From DATDSR01 sp036517855 (GTDB taxonomy: Bacteria > Patescibacteriota > Minisyncoccia > Phycocordibacterales > DATDSR01): DNA of 16,995 bases. Position 1 is the first letter of the stretch; each line of letters starts with the position of its first letter. The notes beneath the pieces are model-generated. The model saw only the letters and a program-made list of their open reading frames with translations, had not been told where the DNA came from and made no database searches. The DNA lies in NCBI GenBank assembly GCA_036517855.1, contig DATDSR010000008.1, forward strand, positions 1-16,995. Direction: 5' to 3'. This document shows, in pieces, positions 5,398 to 12,521 of this stretch. The position numbers and the translations under genes are program-made.

Positions 5398-5754
5398 ATG
5401 GGACGTAAAGATTTAATCGCAAGCATATTTGTAATCTTCCACTACGCCTGGCTGGGGATACTGGTTTACGCGGCTATCTGGTGGATGGTTTTTGCTTACT
5501 ACGGAGCCTTTGCAATGATTATGATTTTTGCCACCGCGGCTAGCAGGCTCGCTTGGGGCGGTTCACCTTTTTTGATTGAAGCCGGCAGTCTTGCTCCAGA
5601 GAGAGGCTTTCGTTTTGGTATAACTTATGATTTAATCAAGCAATGGAGCCGTATGATCATAAGTCGATTGAAGGGAAGTGGCAGAAGCTCTGGCAAGAGC
5701 AGGGTACTTATAAGCAAGAGCTTGAGGGGGGCAAAGATAAGTGCTACGTACTAA
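5398..5754 (+). CDS. Small membrane protein, overlapping leuS
   Basis: Family not recognised. From the ATG at 5398 the product is 118 aa. Residues about 5-50 are strongly hydrophobic (IASIFVIFHYAWLGILVYAA, then WWMVFAYYGAFAMIMIFATA), which gives two membrane segments, followed by an amphipathic polar part. The frame continues 112 nt into leuS in another phase, an unusually long overlap, and the overlapping residues are basic and low in complexity, so the true end may have been lost by frameshift. A TTG at 5368 could extend the start. It carries the likely leuS promoter. Confidence 0.5.
   Translation: MGRKDLIASIFVIFHYAWLGILVYAAIWWMVFAYYGAFAMIMIFATAASRLAWGGSPFLIEAGSLAPERGFRFGITYDLIKQWSRMIISRLKGSGRSSGKSRVLISKSLRGAKISATY
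5628..5636 (+). promoter_or_regulatory. Candidate leuS promoter
   Basis: TGA-TTTAAT ends 6 nt before the leuS ATG, like the leaderless arrangement seen at murA and alaS, though the second base of the -10 is T. Alternatives nearby are TGG-TATAAC (5616-5624) and TATGAT (5626-5631), which would give leaders of a few nucleotides. Confidence 0.4.
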
Positions 5755-8099
5755 ACGAATTTCCTTACCCGTCGGGTGAGGGTTTGCACGTAGGGCACTT
5801 GCGGGGCAATATAGGCACCGACATTTACTCGCGCTACAAGCGGATGAAGGGCTTCTCGGTTTTACACCCAATGGGCTGGGATGCTTTCGGCTTGCCCGCC
5901 GAGAATTATGCTATTAAGAACAAAGTTCACCCACGTATCGCCGCAGAGAAGAATGTTGCTAATTTTAAAAGTCAGCTAGGCAAACTCGGTTTTGATTTTG
6001 ATTGGAGTAGGGAGGTCAACACCACTGACCCTGCTTACTACAAATGGACGCAGTGGATCTTCCTCCAGATGTTTAAGAAGGGTTTGGCCTATGAATCGAA
6101 TGAGCCCATCAACTGGTGTCCATCCTGCCAGACTGGTCTTGCCAACGAAGATTTAGAGGATGGTAAATGTGAGCGTTGCGGCTCGGTGGTTGAGAAGAAA
6201 CGCATTCGCCAGTGGGTACTGGCCATCACCAAGTACGCTGACCGCCTGCTTGAGGATTTAGAGGAACTCGATTGGCCAGAGCATATTAAAGAAATGCAAC
6301 GTGCTTGGATTGGCCGTTCTGACGGATTAATTTTTAGTGCCAAAGTTAAAGATACCAACATTGAGGTAGAGACATTTAGCGCGCATTTTGAAGCGTGTTT
6401 CGCCGATACCTTCGTAGTTATTGCTCCCGATCACCCGCTCTTGGCTAAACTTATCGTGGGTGTATCAAATGAGGAGGAAATAAAGAACAAGATAGATGAC
6501 ATCAATATCAGACGCTTGAAAGCTGGTTACAAGGAGGGTGAAGTAGATGGTGTGTTTACCGGCCGTTATCTTGATGACCCGCTTGGCAATGGGCACCTGC
6601 CTATCTGGGTGGCCAACTACGCTTTGTCAGACTACGGTACAGGCATCGTTAAATGCTCTGCTCATGATCCGCGCGATTTTGCCTTTGCTGCCAAATTCGA
6701 GATACCACTTAAAGTTGTGTTAGTACCCAAAGACGAAAAGCTTCAAGAAGGGGTTAAGACATTTAAGTATTGCTACTCGGATTTTAAAAACGGCATATTG
6801 CTTGAGCCGCTTAACTTGTCGGGGAAAACAGGTCAAGAGTTGCGTGAGTCAATTGCTGAGTATGTAGTGGGCAACGGTTGGGCTAGGCGAGTGACGATGT
6901 ATCGTCTGAGGGATTGGGTTTTCTCGCGACAGCGTTATTGGGGTGAGCCTATCCCACTTATTCACTGCGGCAAATCTGCCCGACCGGACGGTCGTTCGGG
7001 CGGGTGTGGCGTTGTGGCTGTGCCTGATAGCGAGTTGCCGGTCAAGCTGCCTGAAGTTGAACATTACGAGCCCACAGGCACAGGCGAATCTCCCTTGGCC
7101 AATATTGATGAGTGGGTGAATGTGAAATGCCCAAAGTGCGGAGGTGAGGCCAAACGCGAGACCAACACAATGCCTCAATGGGCGGGAAGTTCGTGGTATT
7201 GGTTACGTTACATGGACCCACACAATGACAAAAGTTTTGTAGATAAAAAGATTGAGAAAGCTTGGTCGCCGGTTGATCTATATGTTGGCGGTTCGGAGCA
7301 TACAACGCGGCACTTGATTTATGCACGCTTTTGGCACAAGTTTCTTTTCGATCAAGATTTGGTTTCAACGAAGGAGCCATTTACTAAGCGTTTAAATCTT
7401 GGACTGATACTGGGAGCCGATGGACGCAAGATAAGTAAGCGTCTGGGTAACGGGGTAAACCCTAATGATATTGTTGACCGTTTCGGTGCCGACACTTTGC
7501 GTCTCTATGTAATGTTTATAGGCCCCTTCATAGACAGCGTAGCGTGGAATGACGATGCCATTATTGGGCCACGCCGTTTTCTCGAACGAGTCTGGAGACT
7601 GGTAAAAACCACAAGTGCTAAAACCGCAGGGGTAAAAGGATTTGGCGTAGACAAGTATATAAAAAAAGTAAGTCAGGATATTGAGGCGCTTAAGTTCAAC
7701 ACTGCAGTTAGCGAGTTGATGAAACTCTTGAATGAGCTCGAAAAGTCCGAAACTGGCAATTCAGAGATAAAGATCTTCCTGAAATTGCTATCTCCTTTCG
7801 CTCCACACTTAGCGGAGGAGCTCTGGAGTAGCCTAGCAGAAAGTGGTTCGGTGCATTTAAGCGAGTGGCCCGAAGTCCAAAATGATGATTTGGAGAAAAG
7901 CACTTCGGGAGTCATCAATTTGCCCGTCCAAATTGATGGTAAAGTCAGGGACTCTATTTTTATAGAGGATGGTGCGGATGAGGAATCTGTGAGAAATACG
8001 GCCCTACAGAGCCCTACTGTGAAAAAATGGTTGGAGGGCAAGGAGCTGGCCAAAGTGGTGTACGTCCCCGGAAGAATCGTTAACGTCGTTACTAAATGA
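5643..8099 (+). CDS. leuS: Leucyl-tRNA synthetase
   Basis: Class I synthetase that charges tRNA-Leu. The 818-aa protein has the HIGH signature as HVGH (49-52), WCPSC and CERCG zinc knuckles (158-179), the CP1 editing domain (about 225-420), KISKR as the KMSKS motif (596-600), an anticodon-binding domain and a C-terminal domain ending VVYVPGRIVNVVTK. In the CP1 domain the threonine-rich TTRPDT block, conserved in editing-active LeuRS, aligns with SAHFEAC (246-252), while AHDPRD (340-345) is kept; editing may be reduced or altered. A palindrome adds SARPDGRSGG (445-454) between HCGK and CG of a zinc-ribbon-like element. The start at 5643 matches the family N-terminus. Confidence 0.97.
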   Translation: MEPYDHKSIEGKWQKLWQEQGTYKQELEGGKDKCYVLNEFPYPSGEGLHVGHLRGNIGTDIYSRYKRMKGFSVLHPMGWDAFGLPAENYAIKNKVHPRIAAEKNVANFKSQLGKLGFDFDWSREVNTTDPAYYKWTQWIFLQMFKKGLAYESNEPINWCPSCQTGLANEDLEDGKCERCGSVVEKKRIRQWVLAITKYADRLLEDLEELDWPEHIKEMQRAWIGRSDGLIFSAKVKDTNIEVETFSAHFEACFADTFVVIAPDHPLLAKLIVGVSNEEEIKNKIDDINIRRLKAGYKEGEVDGVFTGRYLDDPLGNGHLPIWVANYALSDYGTGIVKCSAHDPRDFAFAAKFEIPLKVVLVPKDEKLQEGVKTFKYCYSDFKNGILLEPLNLSGKTGQELRESIAEYVVGNGWARRVTMYRLRDWVFSRQRYWGEPIPLIHCGKSARPDGRSGGCGVVAVPDSELPVKLPEVEHYEPTGTGESPLANIDEWVNVKCPKCGGEAKRETNTMPQWAGSSWYWLRYMDPHNDKSFVDKKIEKAWSPVDLYVGGSEHTTRHLIYARFWHKFLFDQDLVSTKEPFTKRLNLGLILGADGRKISKRLGNGVNPNDIVDRFGADTLRLYVMFIGPFIDSVAWNDDAIIGPRRFLERVWRLVKTTSAKTAGVKGFGVDKYIKKVSQDIEALKFNTAVSELMKLLNELEKSETGNSEIKIFLKLLSPFAPHLAEELWSSLAESGSVHLSEWPEVQNDDLEKSTSGVINLPVQIDGKVRDSIFIEDGADEESVRNTALQSPTVKKWLEGKELAKVVYVPGRIVNVVTK
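6978..7001. repeat. In-frame imperfect palindrome within leuS
   Basis: GCCCG pairs with CGGGC and ACC with GGT around GGAC, with a CGTT/- bulge on the right side. The surrounding 30 bases (6975-7004) encode SARPDGRSGG, an insertion relative to the usual HCxKCG of LeuRS. Confidence 0.65.
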
Positions 8100-8111
8100 T
8101 TATCCACACCA

Positions 8112-8136
8112 CTTCGCCAAGGCTTCGCGGCGCAAG
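8112..8136. repeat. Hairpin after leuS
   Basis: CTTCGCC pairs with GGCGcAAG (one bulged C) around a 10-nt loop, 13 nt after the leuS stop. No U-tract follows; it may be a palindromic repeat or a weak 3'-end structure. Confidence 0.4.
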
Positions 8137-8139
8137 CAC

Positions 8140-8168
8140 TTGACTTAATTTAGGCTTAGTGATAGAAA
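8140..8168 (+). promoter_or_regulatory. Promoter of sigma4/HARE gene
   Basis: TTGACT, a 17-nt spacer and TAGAAA preceded by TGA form a promoter that ends 6 nt before the ATG at 8175. Transcription would start at or next to the start codon. Confidence 0.55.
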
Positions 8169-8174
8169 TAGGAA

Positions 8175-9230
8175 ATGATAAATAAGAACGGTACTATGAC
8201 TATAAAACTTAATTGGAAACCTGCGACTATTACCAAGGCGCTTTTGGCGGTACTCTCTGACCGTGCTCGTGACATAGTAGAGCGTCGTTATGGACTCACT
8301 GGTACCGAGGGTGAAGGGATGACTCTCGAGGCCATAGGTCAGATTTATGGTATTACCCGCGAACGTGTACGTCAGATCGAGAATTTTGCAACCGACACTA
8401 TCCGTAAGTCCGACAATTATGCAAAGGCCAAGTCCGCTCTGTTGGACTTGGAAGATTTGATGGCAAATCGTGGAGGTTTGGTAAAGGAGGAAACTTTTTT
8501 GAACGAACTTTCCAAGGATAAAACTACCCAAAATCACATAAATTTTCTTTTAAACATCGGCGATTCGTTTGTTCGCATTAAGGAAGATGATCACTTCCAC
8601 CATCGCTGGACAACCGACGAAGAGACTAGTGAGAAAGTTCACAGCGCCCTTCATTCGCTCCATGAGAGTTTGTCCTATGAAGATCTGGTTGCTGAGGCGG
8701 AGATGCTTGAGCGTTTCTCCCAACATTTGGCTAAAGATATCAAGGAGTACGTGAGTCCTGAACAAGCCAAGCATTGGTTGGGTATCTCCAAACACATTGG
8801 CGCTAACCCATTGGGTGAGTGGGGTCTAGCTGACTCTCCGAATATTAAAGTGCGTGGCATGCGCGACTATGCTTATTTAGTTTTGAGGAATGAGGGCAAG
8901 CCTCTGCATTTCACTGAAGTTGCGAAAAAGATTGAAGAGATGTTCGATCGTAAGGCTCATGTGGCAACCACTCATAACGAATTGATTAAGGACTCTGACC
9001 GCTTCGTGCTGGTGGGCAGAGGGCTCTACGCTCTTTCTGAATGGGGGTATACCAATGGGATTGTGCGCGAGGTCATCTCGAGTGTTCTCAAGAAAGGGCC
9101 AATGACTAAAGAGGAGTTAGTTAAAGAAGTGCTTAAGCAACGCCAAGTCAAAGAGAACACCATCTACGTCAACCTCCAAAACCCCAAGTATTTCAAAAAA
9201 GACCCCAAAGGCCGCTACGCCCTAGTATAG
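8175..9230 (+). CDS. Sigma-region-4 / HARE-HTH transcription protein
   Basis: The 351-aa protein begins with a sigma-70 region-4-like helix-turn-helix (about 20-75: LSDRARDIVERRYGL, then MTLEAIGQIYGITRERVRQI), the part that contacts the -35 element. There is no region 2 or 3, so it cannot be a complete sigma factor. A middle helical segment follows, then a HARE-HTH winged-helix unit (about 225-285), a fold shared with the RNA polymerase delta subunit, and a second winged helix ending YFKKDPKGRYALV. It probably regulates transcription by binding DNA or RNA polymerase; target genes are unknown. The ATG at 8175 suits the leaderless promoter; ATG at 8196 is the alternative. Confidence 0.8.
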   Translation: MINKNGTMTIKLNWKPATITKALLAVLSDRARDIVERRYGLTGTEGEGMTLEAIGQIYGITRERVRQIENFATDTIRKSDNYAKAKSALLDLEDLMANRGGLVKEETFLNELSKDKTTQNHINFLLNIGDSFVRIKEDDHFHHRWTTDEETSEKVHSALHSLHESLSYEDLVAEAEMLERFSQHLAKDIKEYVSPEQAKHWLGISKHIGANPLGEWGLADSPNIKVRGMRDYAYLVLRNEGKPLHFTEVAKKIEEMFDRKAHVATTHNELIKDSDRFVLVGRGLYALSEWGYTNGIVREVISSVLKKGPMTKEELVKEVLKQRQVKENTIYVNLQNPKYFKKDPKGRYALV

Positions 9231-9239
9231 TTTTTGCTA

Positions 9240-9268
9240 TTGACATAATTGCGTTAACCTGCTAGCAT
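9240..9268 (+). promoter_or_regulatory. Strong sigma70-type promoter
   Basis: TTGACA (9240-9245), a 17-nt spacer and TAGCAT (9263-9268). The predicted start near 9275 leaves a leader of about 55 nt before the GTG gene at 9331, unlike the leaderless housekeeping genes. Confidence 0.7.
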
Positions 9269-9330
9269 CTTTTTAGACTGAGCTGAGGAAAAGCGACACC
9301 GTCGCCAATTCCGAAGCCAGAGGAGGCAAT

Positions 9331-9702
9331 GTGGAGAACGAAAGAATCAATCCGTGGAGGGTGGGAGTGCTCTCGACCCTCATGTACATCGGGTTCAGGG
9401 TCCTGGTGCTCCTACTAGCTGACCCCGTCACCGTCGATCGGCCGGTCGCGCCCATGAACGCGGCGCGAGTCGTTGAGTTCCAGGCGAACATCATCTCACA
9501 CGGCGGCACGATCACGATCATCGACGGGAAGGGCAAAAAGGATACTTTCGTCATCACTGCCGACCAGGAGAAGATGACGACGATCCTGCAGTACCCGCGC
9601 GACCGCTTCTACCGTCATGATGCGAATCTCGATTTCACCTTGTGGTACTGGGACGGCGACAAGCCGGAACAGGGCCGCATGGTCCTCCACAAGATTAGCT
9701 GA
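9331..9702 (+). CDS. GC-rich hypothetical protein with N-terminal membrane segment
   Basis: I do not recognise the 123-aa product. Residues about 11-31 (VGVLSTLMYIGFRVLVLLLA) form one membrane or signal-anchor segment; the rest is a soluble, beta-rich domain (RVVEFQANIISHGGTITIID, DTFVITADQEKMTTILQYP, FTLWYWDGDKPEQGRMVLHK). The GTG start has AGGAGG 4 nt upstream, a strong promoter and a leader. Base composition is markedly GC-rich (35 of 60, 42 of 60 and 34 of 60 in three successive 60-base lines from 9361) against about 42% in a sampled line of the next gene, which suggests recent transfer. A terminator-like hairpin isolates it from the following operon. Confidence 0.65.
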   Translation: MENERINPWRVGVLSTLMYIGFRVLVLLLADPVTVDRPVAPMNAARVVEFQANIISHGGTITIIDGKGKKDTFVITADQEKMTTILQYPRDRFYRHDANLDFTLWYWDGDKPEQGRMVLHKIS

Positions 9703-9741
9703 GGCAGGTGTACGAGAAGGTTAATTGATGGTCTCAAAAGA

Positions 9742-9774
9742 CGGCCGGGCCTTAGTGCCCGGCCGCAGTGTTTT
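9742..9774 (+). terminator. Terminator-like hairpin
   Basis: A perfect 9-bp GC stem, CGGCCGGGC / GCCCGGCCG, with a 6-nt loop is followed by CAGTG and TTTT. It lies 39 nt after the orphan gene's stop and before the next promoter. The short, offset T-run makes it a weak intrinsic terminator. Confidence 0.55.
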
Positions 9775-9787
9775 AATACAGGCGGTT

Positions 9788-9796
9788 TGGTATAAT
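9788..9796 (+). promoter_or_regulatory. Extended -10 promoter of the 9850-14373 operon
   Basis: TGG-TATAAT is a consensus extended -10. Transcription should begin near 9803, giving a leader of about 47 nt before the ATG at 9850. Confidence 0.6.
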
Positions 9797-9802
9797 TATA
9801 TG

Positions 9803-9830
9803 GCCGCGCTTTAAAGGACGATTGCGCGGC
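9803..9830 (+). promoter_or_regulatory. 5' leader hairpin
   Basis: GCCGCGC (9803-9809) pairs with GCGCGGC (9824-9830) around a 14-nt loop. The stem starts at the predicted first transcribed base, so the operon mRNA would begin in a stable hairpin, which could protect the 5' end or control translation. Confidence 0.45.
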
Positions 9831-9849
9831 ATAATTTCGACTAAATTAC

Positions 9850-11121
9850 ATGAACAATCCCTTTTCTTTAGTTATCTGGGCTTGGCCTTATTTACATACA
9901 CCACTTTTTTATTTGGTGCCGATTGTCGGAGTACCACTCTTGGTGTATGTTTTACGCAAACGTTGGATGGATTACATCCGCCTTCAGAATATTTTGAAAA
10001 CTGATTGGGCCTTGCTCGAGATAATTATGCCTAAGAATGTCTTCAAATCACCGCAATCGATGGAGATTGTCTTGGGAGCCTTTCAGCAAACATACGCAGG
10101 TACTTGGTGGACACGACTGACCCAAGGTACTTATCGCACTTGGTTTTCTCTTGAGATGGTTTCGCTTGAGGGCAAGGTGCATTTCTACATTCGCACTTTG
10201 AGATTCTTTAAAGATTTGATAGAGACCCAAATTTATGGACAGTACCCAGACGTGGAGATACGAGAGGCTGATGATTACACGCATTTGATGAAGTATGGCA
10301 TTGAGCCAGGCTGGGAGCTGGCTGGACATGTCATGAAGTTAGCACAGCCAGATGCATACCCTATAAAAACATATGTTGATTACGGTCTGGATAACTTGGC
10401 CAGCAAGGAAGAGACCAAAACCGATCCACTTAACCTAACTATCGAATATTTGGGTTCACTCGGTAAAGGAGAATATGCTTTTATCCAAATATTAGTACAG
10501 GCAGCCCAAAAGCGATTTCACAAACCTGGGACTTGGTTTGAGAAGCAAGATTGGCATGACGAGGGCCTAGAGCTAATCAAGAAAATTTCGAAACAAGACG
10601 ATGCTGTCAAAGCGGGTAAGGGCGATGCCCCAGTGATACCGGCAATGTTTAAACTTACGCCTGGCGAGACAGAGATTGTGAAGGCAGTTGAGCGCTCTCT
10701 TGGTAAACTTGGTTTTGATTGCGGTATTAGGCGTCTCTATGCCGCCAAAAAGGAGGACTACAAATTACCCCACCAGCTCGGTCTGGGTAACACTCTTGCG
10801 CAGTACACGACCTTGAACCTCAATGGTTTCAAGGGTGCGTACGACACTTCAGTTGAATCTGTTTTCAAACAGTGGACAGGTTCGGCCAAACATGAGCTCA
10901 AGTACATCAAAGAGACTATAGCCAATGACTATCGTAATCGTAACTTCTTCTACCCGCCATTCCCGCACAAATACCACCACAAATACAAACCACATCCTTT
11001 TGTGCTCAATACCGAGGAGCTTGCCACCATCTTTCACATCCCCGGTGGAGTAACTACTACGGGCAATTTGCCTCGCATCGAGTCTAAGAAGTCTGAAGCG
11101 CCTACAAATCTGCCAATATGA
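9850..11121 (+). CDS. Membrane protein, N-terminal module of a conjugation-ATPase-like family
   Basis: The 423-aa protein has one or two N-terminal hydrophobic segments (about 5-36) and a large cytoplasmic part. The C-terminal stretch LNTEELATIFHIPGG and then EAPTNLP resembles, from memory, the linker that precedes the VirD4/TraG-type ATPase domain in Patescibacteria proteins; I believe the family has been called DUF8128, but this was not checked. No Walker A motif is present here. The protein may assist a membrane translocation or pilus system. It is first in a tight operon and overlaps mltG by 4 nt (ATGA), implying translational coupling. Confidence 0.65.
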   Translation: MNNPFSLVIWAWPYLHTPLFYLVPIVGVPLLVYVLRKRWMDYIRLQNILKTDWALLEIIMPKNVFKSPQSMEIVLGAFQQTYAGTWWTRLTQGTYRTWFSLEMVSLEGKVHFYIRTLRFFKDLIETQIYGQYPDVEIREADDYTHLMKYGIEPGWELAGHVMKLAQPDAYPIKTYVDYGLDNLASKEETKTDPLNLTIEYLGSLGKGEYAFIQILVQAAQKRFHKPGTWFEKQDWHDEGLELIKKISKQDDAVKAGKGDAPVIPAMFKLTPGETEIVKAVERSLGKLGFDCGIRRLYAAKKEDYKLPHQLGLGNTLAQYTTLNLNGFKGAYDTSVESVFKQWTGSAKHELKYIKETIANDYRNRNFFYPPFPHKYHHKYKPHPFVLNTEELATIFHIPGGVTTTGNLPRIESKKSEAPTNLPI

Positions 11122-11933
11122 GCAACAGAGAGGCTGTCGGGCTTGCTCTTGGAGTCGCTCTCTTGCTTGCAATTGTTGCGTCGGTCTTGCCCCCACGCGA
11201 TTTTCCTACCGGTTTACCCGTTCGAATTACCCAAGGATCTGCCCTTCGTGAAATTGGAAGGCAACTTCAAGACCAACATGTTATTAATTCAGATATAAAA
11301 ACCTTCCTGTCTTATGCCTTTTTTCTGCGAGTGGATTCTAAACTTAAAGCTGGTACGTATGTTTTCGAAAAACCACTTTTCCTCTGGCAAGTCATTGGTC
11401 GCGTTTCGCGTGGAGAATATGGTACCAAAACGCGAAAAATAACAATACCCGAAGGGTTCACTAATAAGCAAATTAGTAAGCTAGTTGGCGTGGAATTAGG
11501 TGAAAAAGATCAAGGCTACCTCTTCCCAGATACGTACTTTTTCGACCAGTTCAGCACAGCCGAAGAAGTGCGCGCGCGAATGAAAGATAACTTTAACGCG
11601 AGAGTTGGTACAACGACCAAAGACACCGTAACTCTGGCCTCCATCATTGAAGCTGAAGCAGCTACAACAAGCGATAGGCGCATGGTTGCCGGCGTCTTGT
11701 TGAAAAGATTAAAGATTGGGATGCCCTTGCAGGTTGATGTGGCTACCAGCACTTACGAGCACACTGGCTTGCCCAGTGCCCCCATTAATAACCCCGGCCT
11801 TGATGCCATCGAAGCGGTCGAACATCCCACCGACTCGCCCTACTGGTACTATCTTTCAGACAAATCTGGCACAATGCACTATACCCGCACCTTCGCCGAG
11901 CACAAAGCCAACCGCGAACGGTATGGGATATAA
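11118..11933 (+). CDS. mltG: Endolytic murein transglycosylase MltG (YceG-like)
   Basis: MltG is an inner-membrane lytic transglycosylase that cuts nascent glycan strands and limits their length. The 271-aa protein has an N-terminal membrane anchor (about 7-24), PEGFT (111-115), GYLFPDTYF (133-141), the catalytic block ASIIEAEA with Glu178 as the likely acid, RLKIGMPLQ (197-205) and GLPSAPINNPG (217-227). It is shorter than the E. coli protein (340 aa). Its start overlaps the upstream stop as ATGA, and the next gene begins 6 nt later. Confidence 0.9.
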   Translation: MSNREAVGLALGVALLLAIVASVLPPRDFPTGLPVRITQGSALREIGRQLQDQHVINSDIKTFLSYAFFLRVDSKLKAGTYVFEKPLFLWQVIGRVSRGEYGTKTRKITIPEGFTNKQISKLVGVELGEKDQGYLFPDTYFFDQFSTAEEVRARMKDNFNARVGTTTKDTVTLASIIEAEAATTSDRRMVAGVLLKRLKIGMPLQVDVATSTYEHTGLPSAPINNPGLDAIEAVEHPTDSPYWYYLSDKSGTMHYTRTFAEHKANRERYGI

Positions 11934-11939
11934 AAAGAG

Positions 11940-12521
11940 ATGAAAGACGGTTCACGCGTAATTCACTTCATAGATACGGAGACTACGGGGCTTAATCATC
12001 GCGTGCATGAGGTTATATCGGTGGGGATATTGGAGGTTCGGGAAACACGAGTGGGGGAGCGGTTAAATTATGAGGTGCTAAGCGAGCACGAGATTAAGAT
12101 TAAACCAGAACGATTGGCAGATGCCGACCCGATTGCTTTTAAGATTAACAAGTTTAAGCCCGAGGATTGGCAAGACGCATTTTCTGCCAAAGAAGCTTTC
12201 GAAATACTAGGGCCGATACTCGAGCGGCCGGATGCCAATGACGCTAAAGTTAATAGCGTGGCCGTGGCTGGGCACAATGTACATTTCGACGTGTTGATGC
12301 TAGCAAGCTTCTTCGCCCGCTTCGGGGTTACTTGGAATCCGCGCCACTCGCTCGACACTTACACACTCTCGCGCAAAGTGTTGCGGGGCGATATTGTGCT
12401 TGAGTCTTATGCTCTGCGTAGTTTGTGTAACTATTATGATATTGAAAACGAGAGCGCCCACACGGCCCTCTCTGATGCCCGAGCCTGCTTCGAACTTTAC
12501 AAGAAATTAATGAATGAATGA
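11940..12521 (+). CDS. DEDDh 3'-5' exonuclease (DnaQ-like)
   Basis: A 193-aa single-domain exonuclease of the DnaQ/epsilon fold. The four metal-binding acids and the His are in place: Asp12 and Glu14 in FIDTETTGL, Asp in HNVHFDVLML, and His and Asp in HTALSDARACFELYKKL. It could be a proofreading subunit or an RNase T/oligoribonuclease-type enzyme; sequence alone does not decide. It begins 6 nt after mltG and overlaps the HAD gene by 4 nt. Confidence 0.85.
   Translation: MKDGSRVIHFIDTETTGLNHRVHEVISVGILEVRETRVGERLNYEVLSEHEIKIKPERLADADPIAFKINKFKPEDWQDAFSAKEAFEILGPILERPDANDAKVNSVAVAGHNVHFDVLMLASFFARFGVTWNPRHSLDTYTLSRKVLRGDIVLESYALRSLCNYYDIENESAHTALSDARACFELYKKLMNE

Noticed and set aside
5643..5754. 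Later start for leuS to avoid overlap with the membrane protein
   Set aside because: Residues from 5643 match the conserved LeuRS N-terminus (IEGKWQKLW), so the early start is right.
9800..9814. Tiny leader peptide starting at ATG 9800
   Set aside because: The ATG lies 3 nt after the -10 box and so probably upstream of the transcript start, and the frame stops after four codons.
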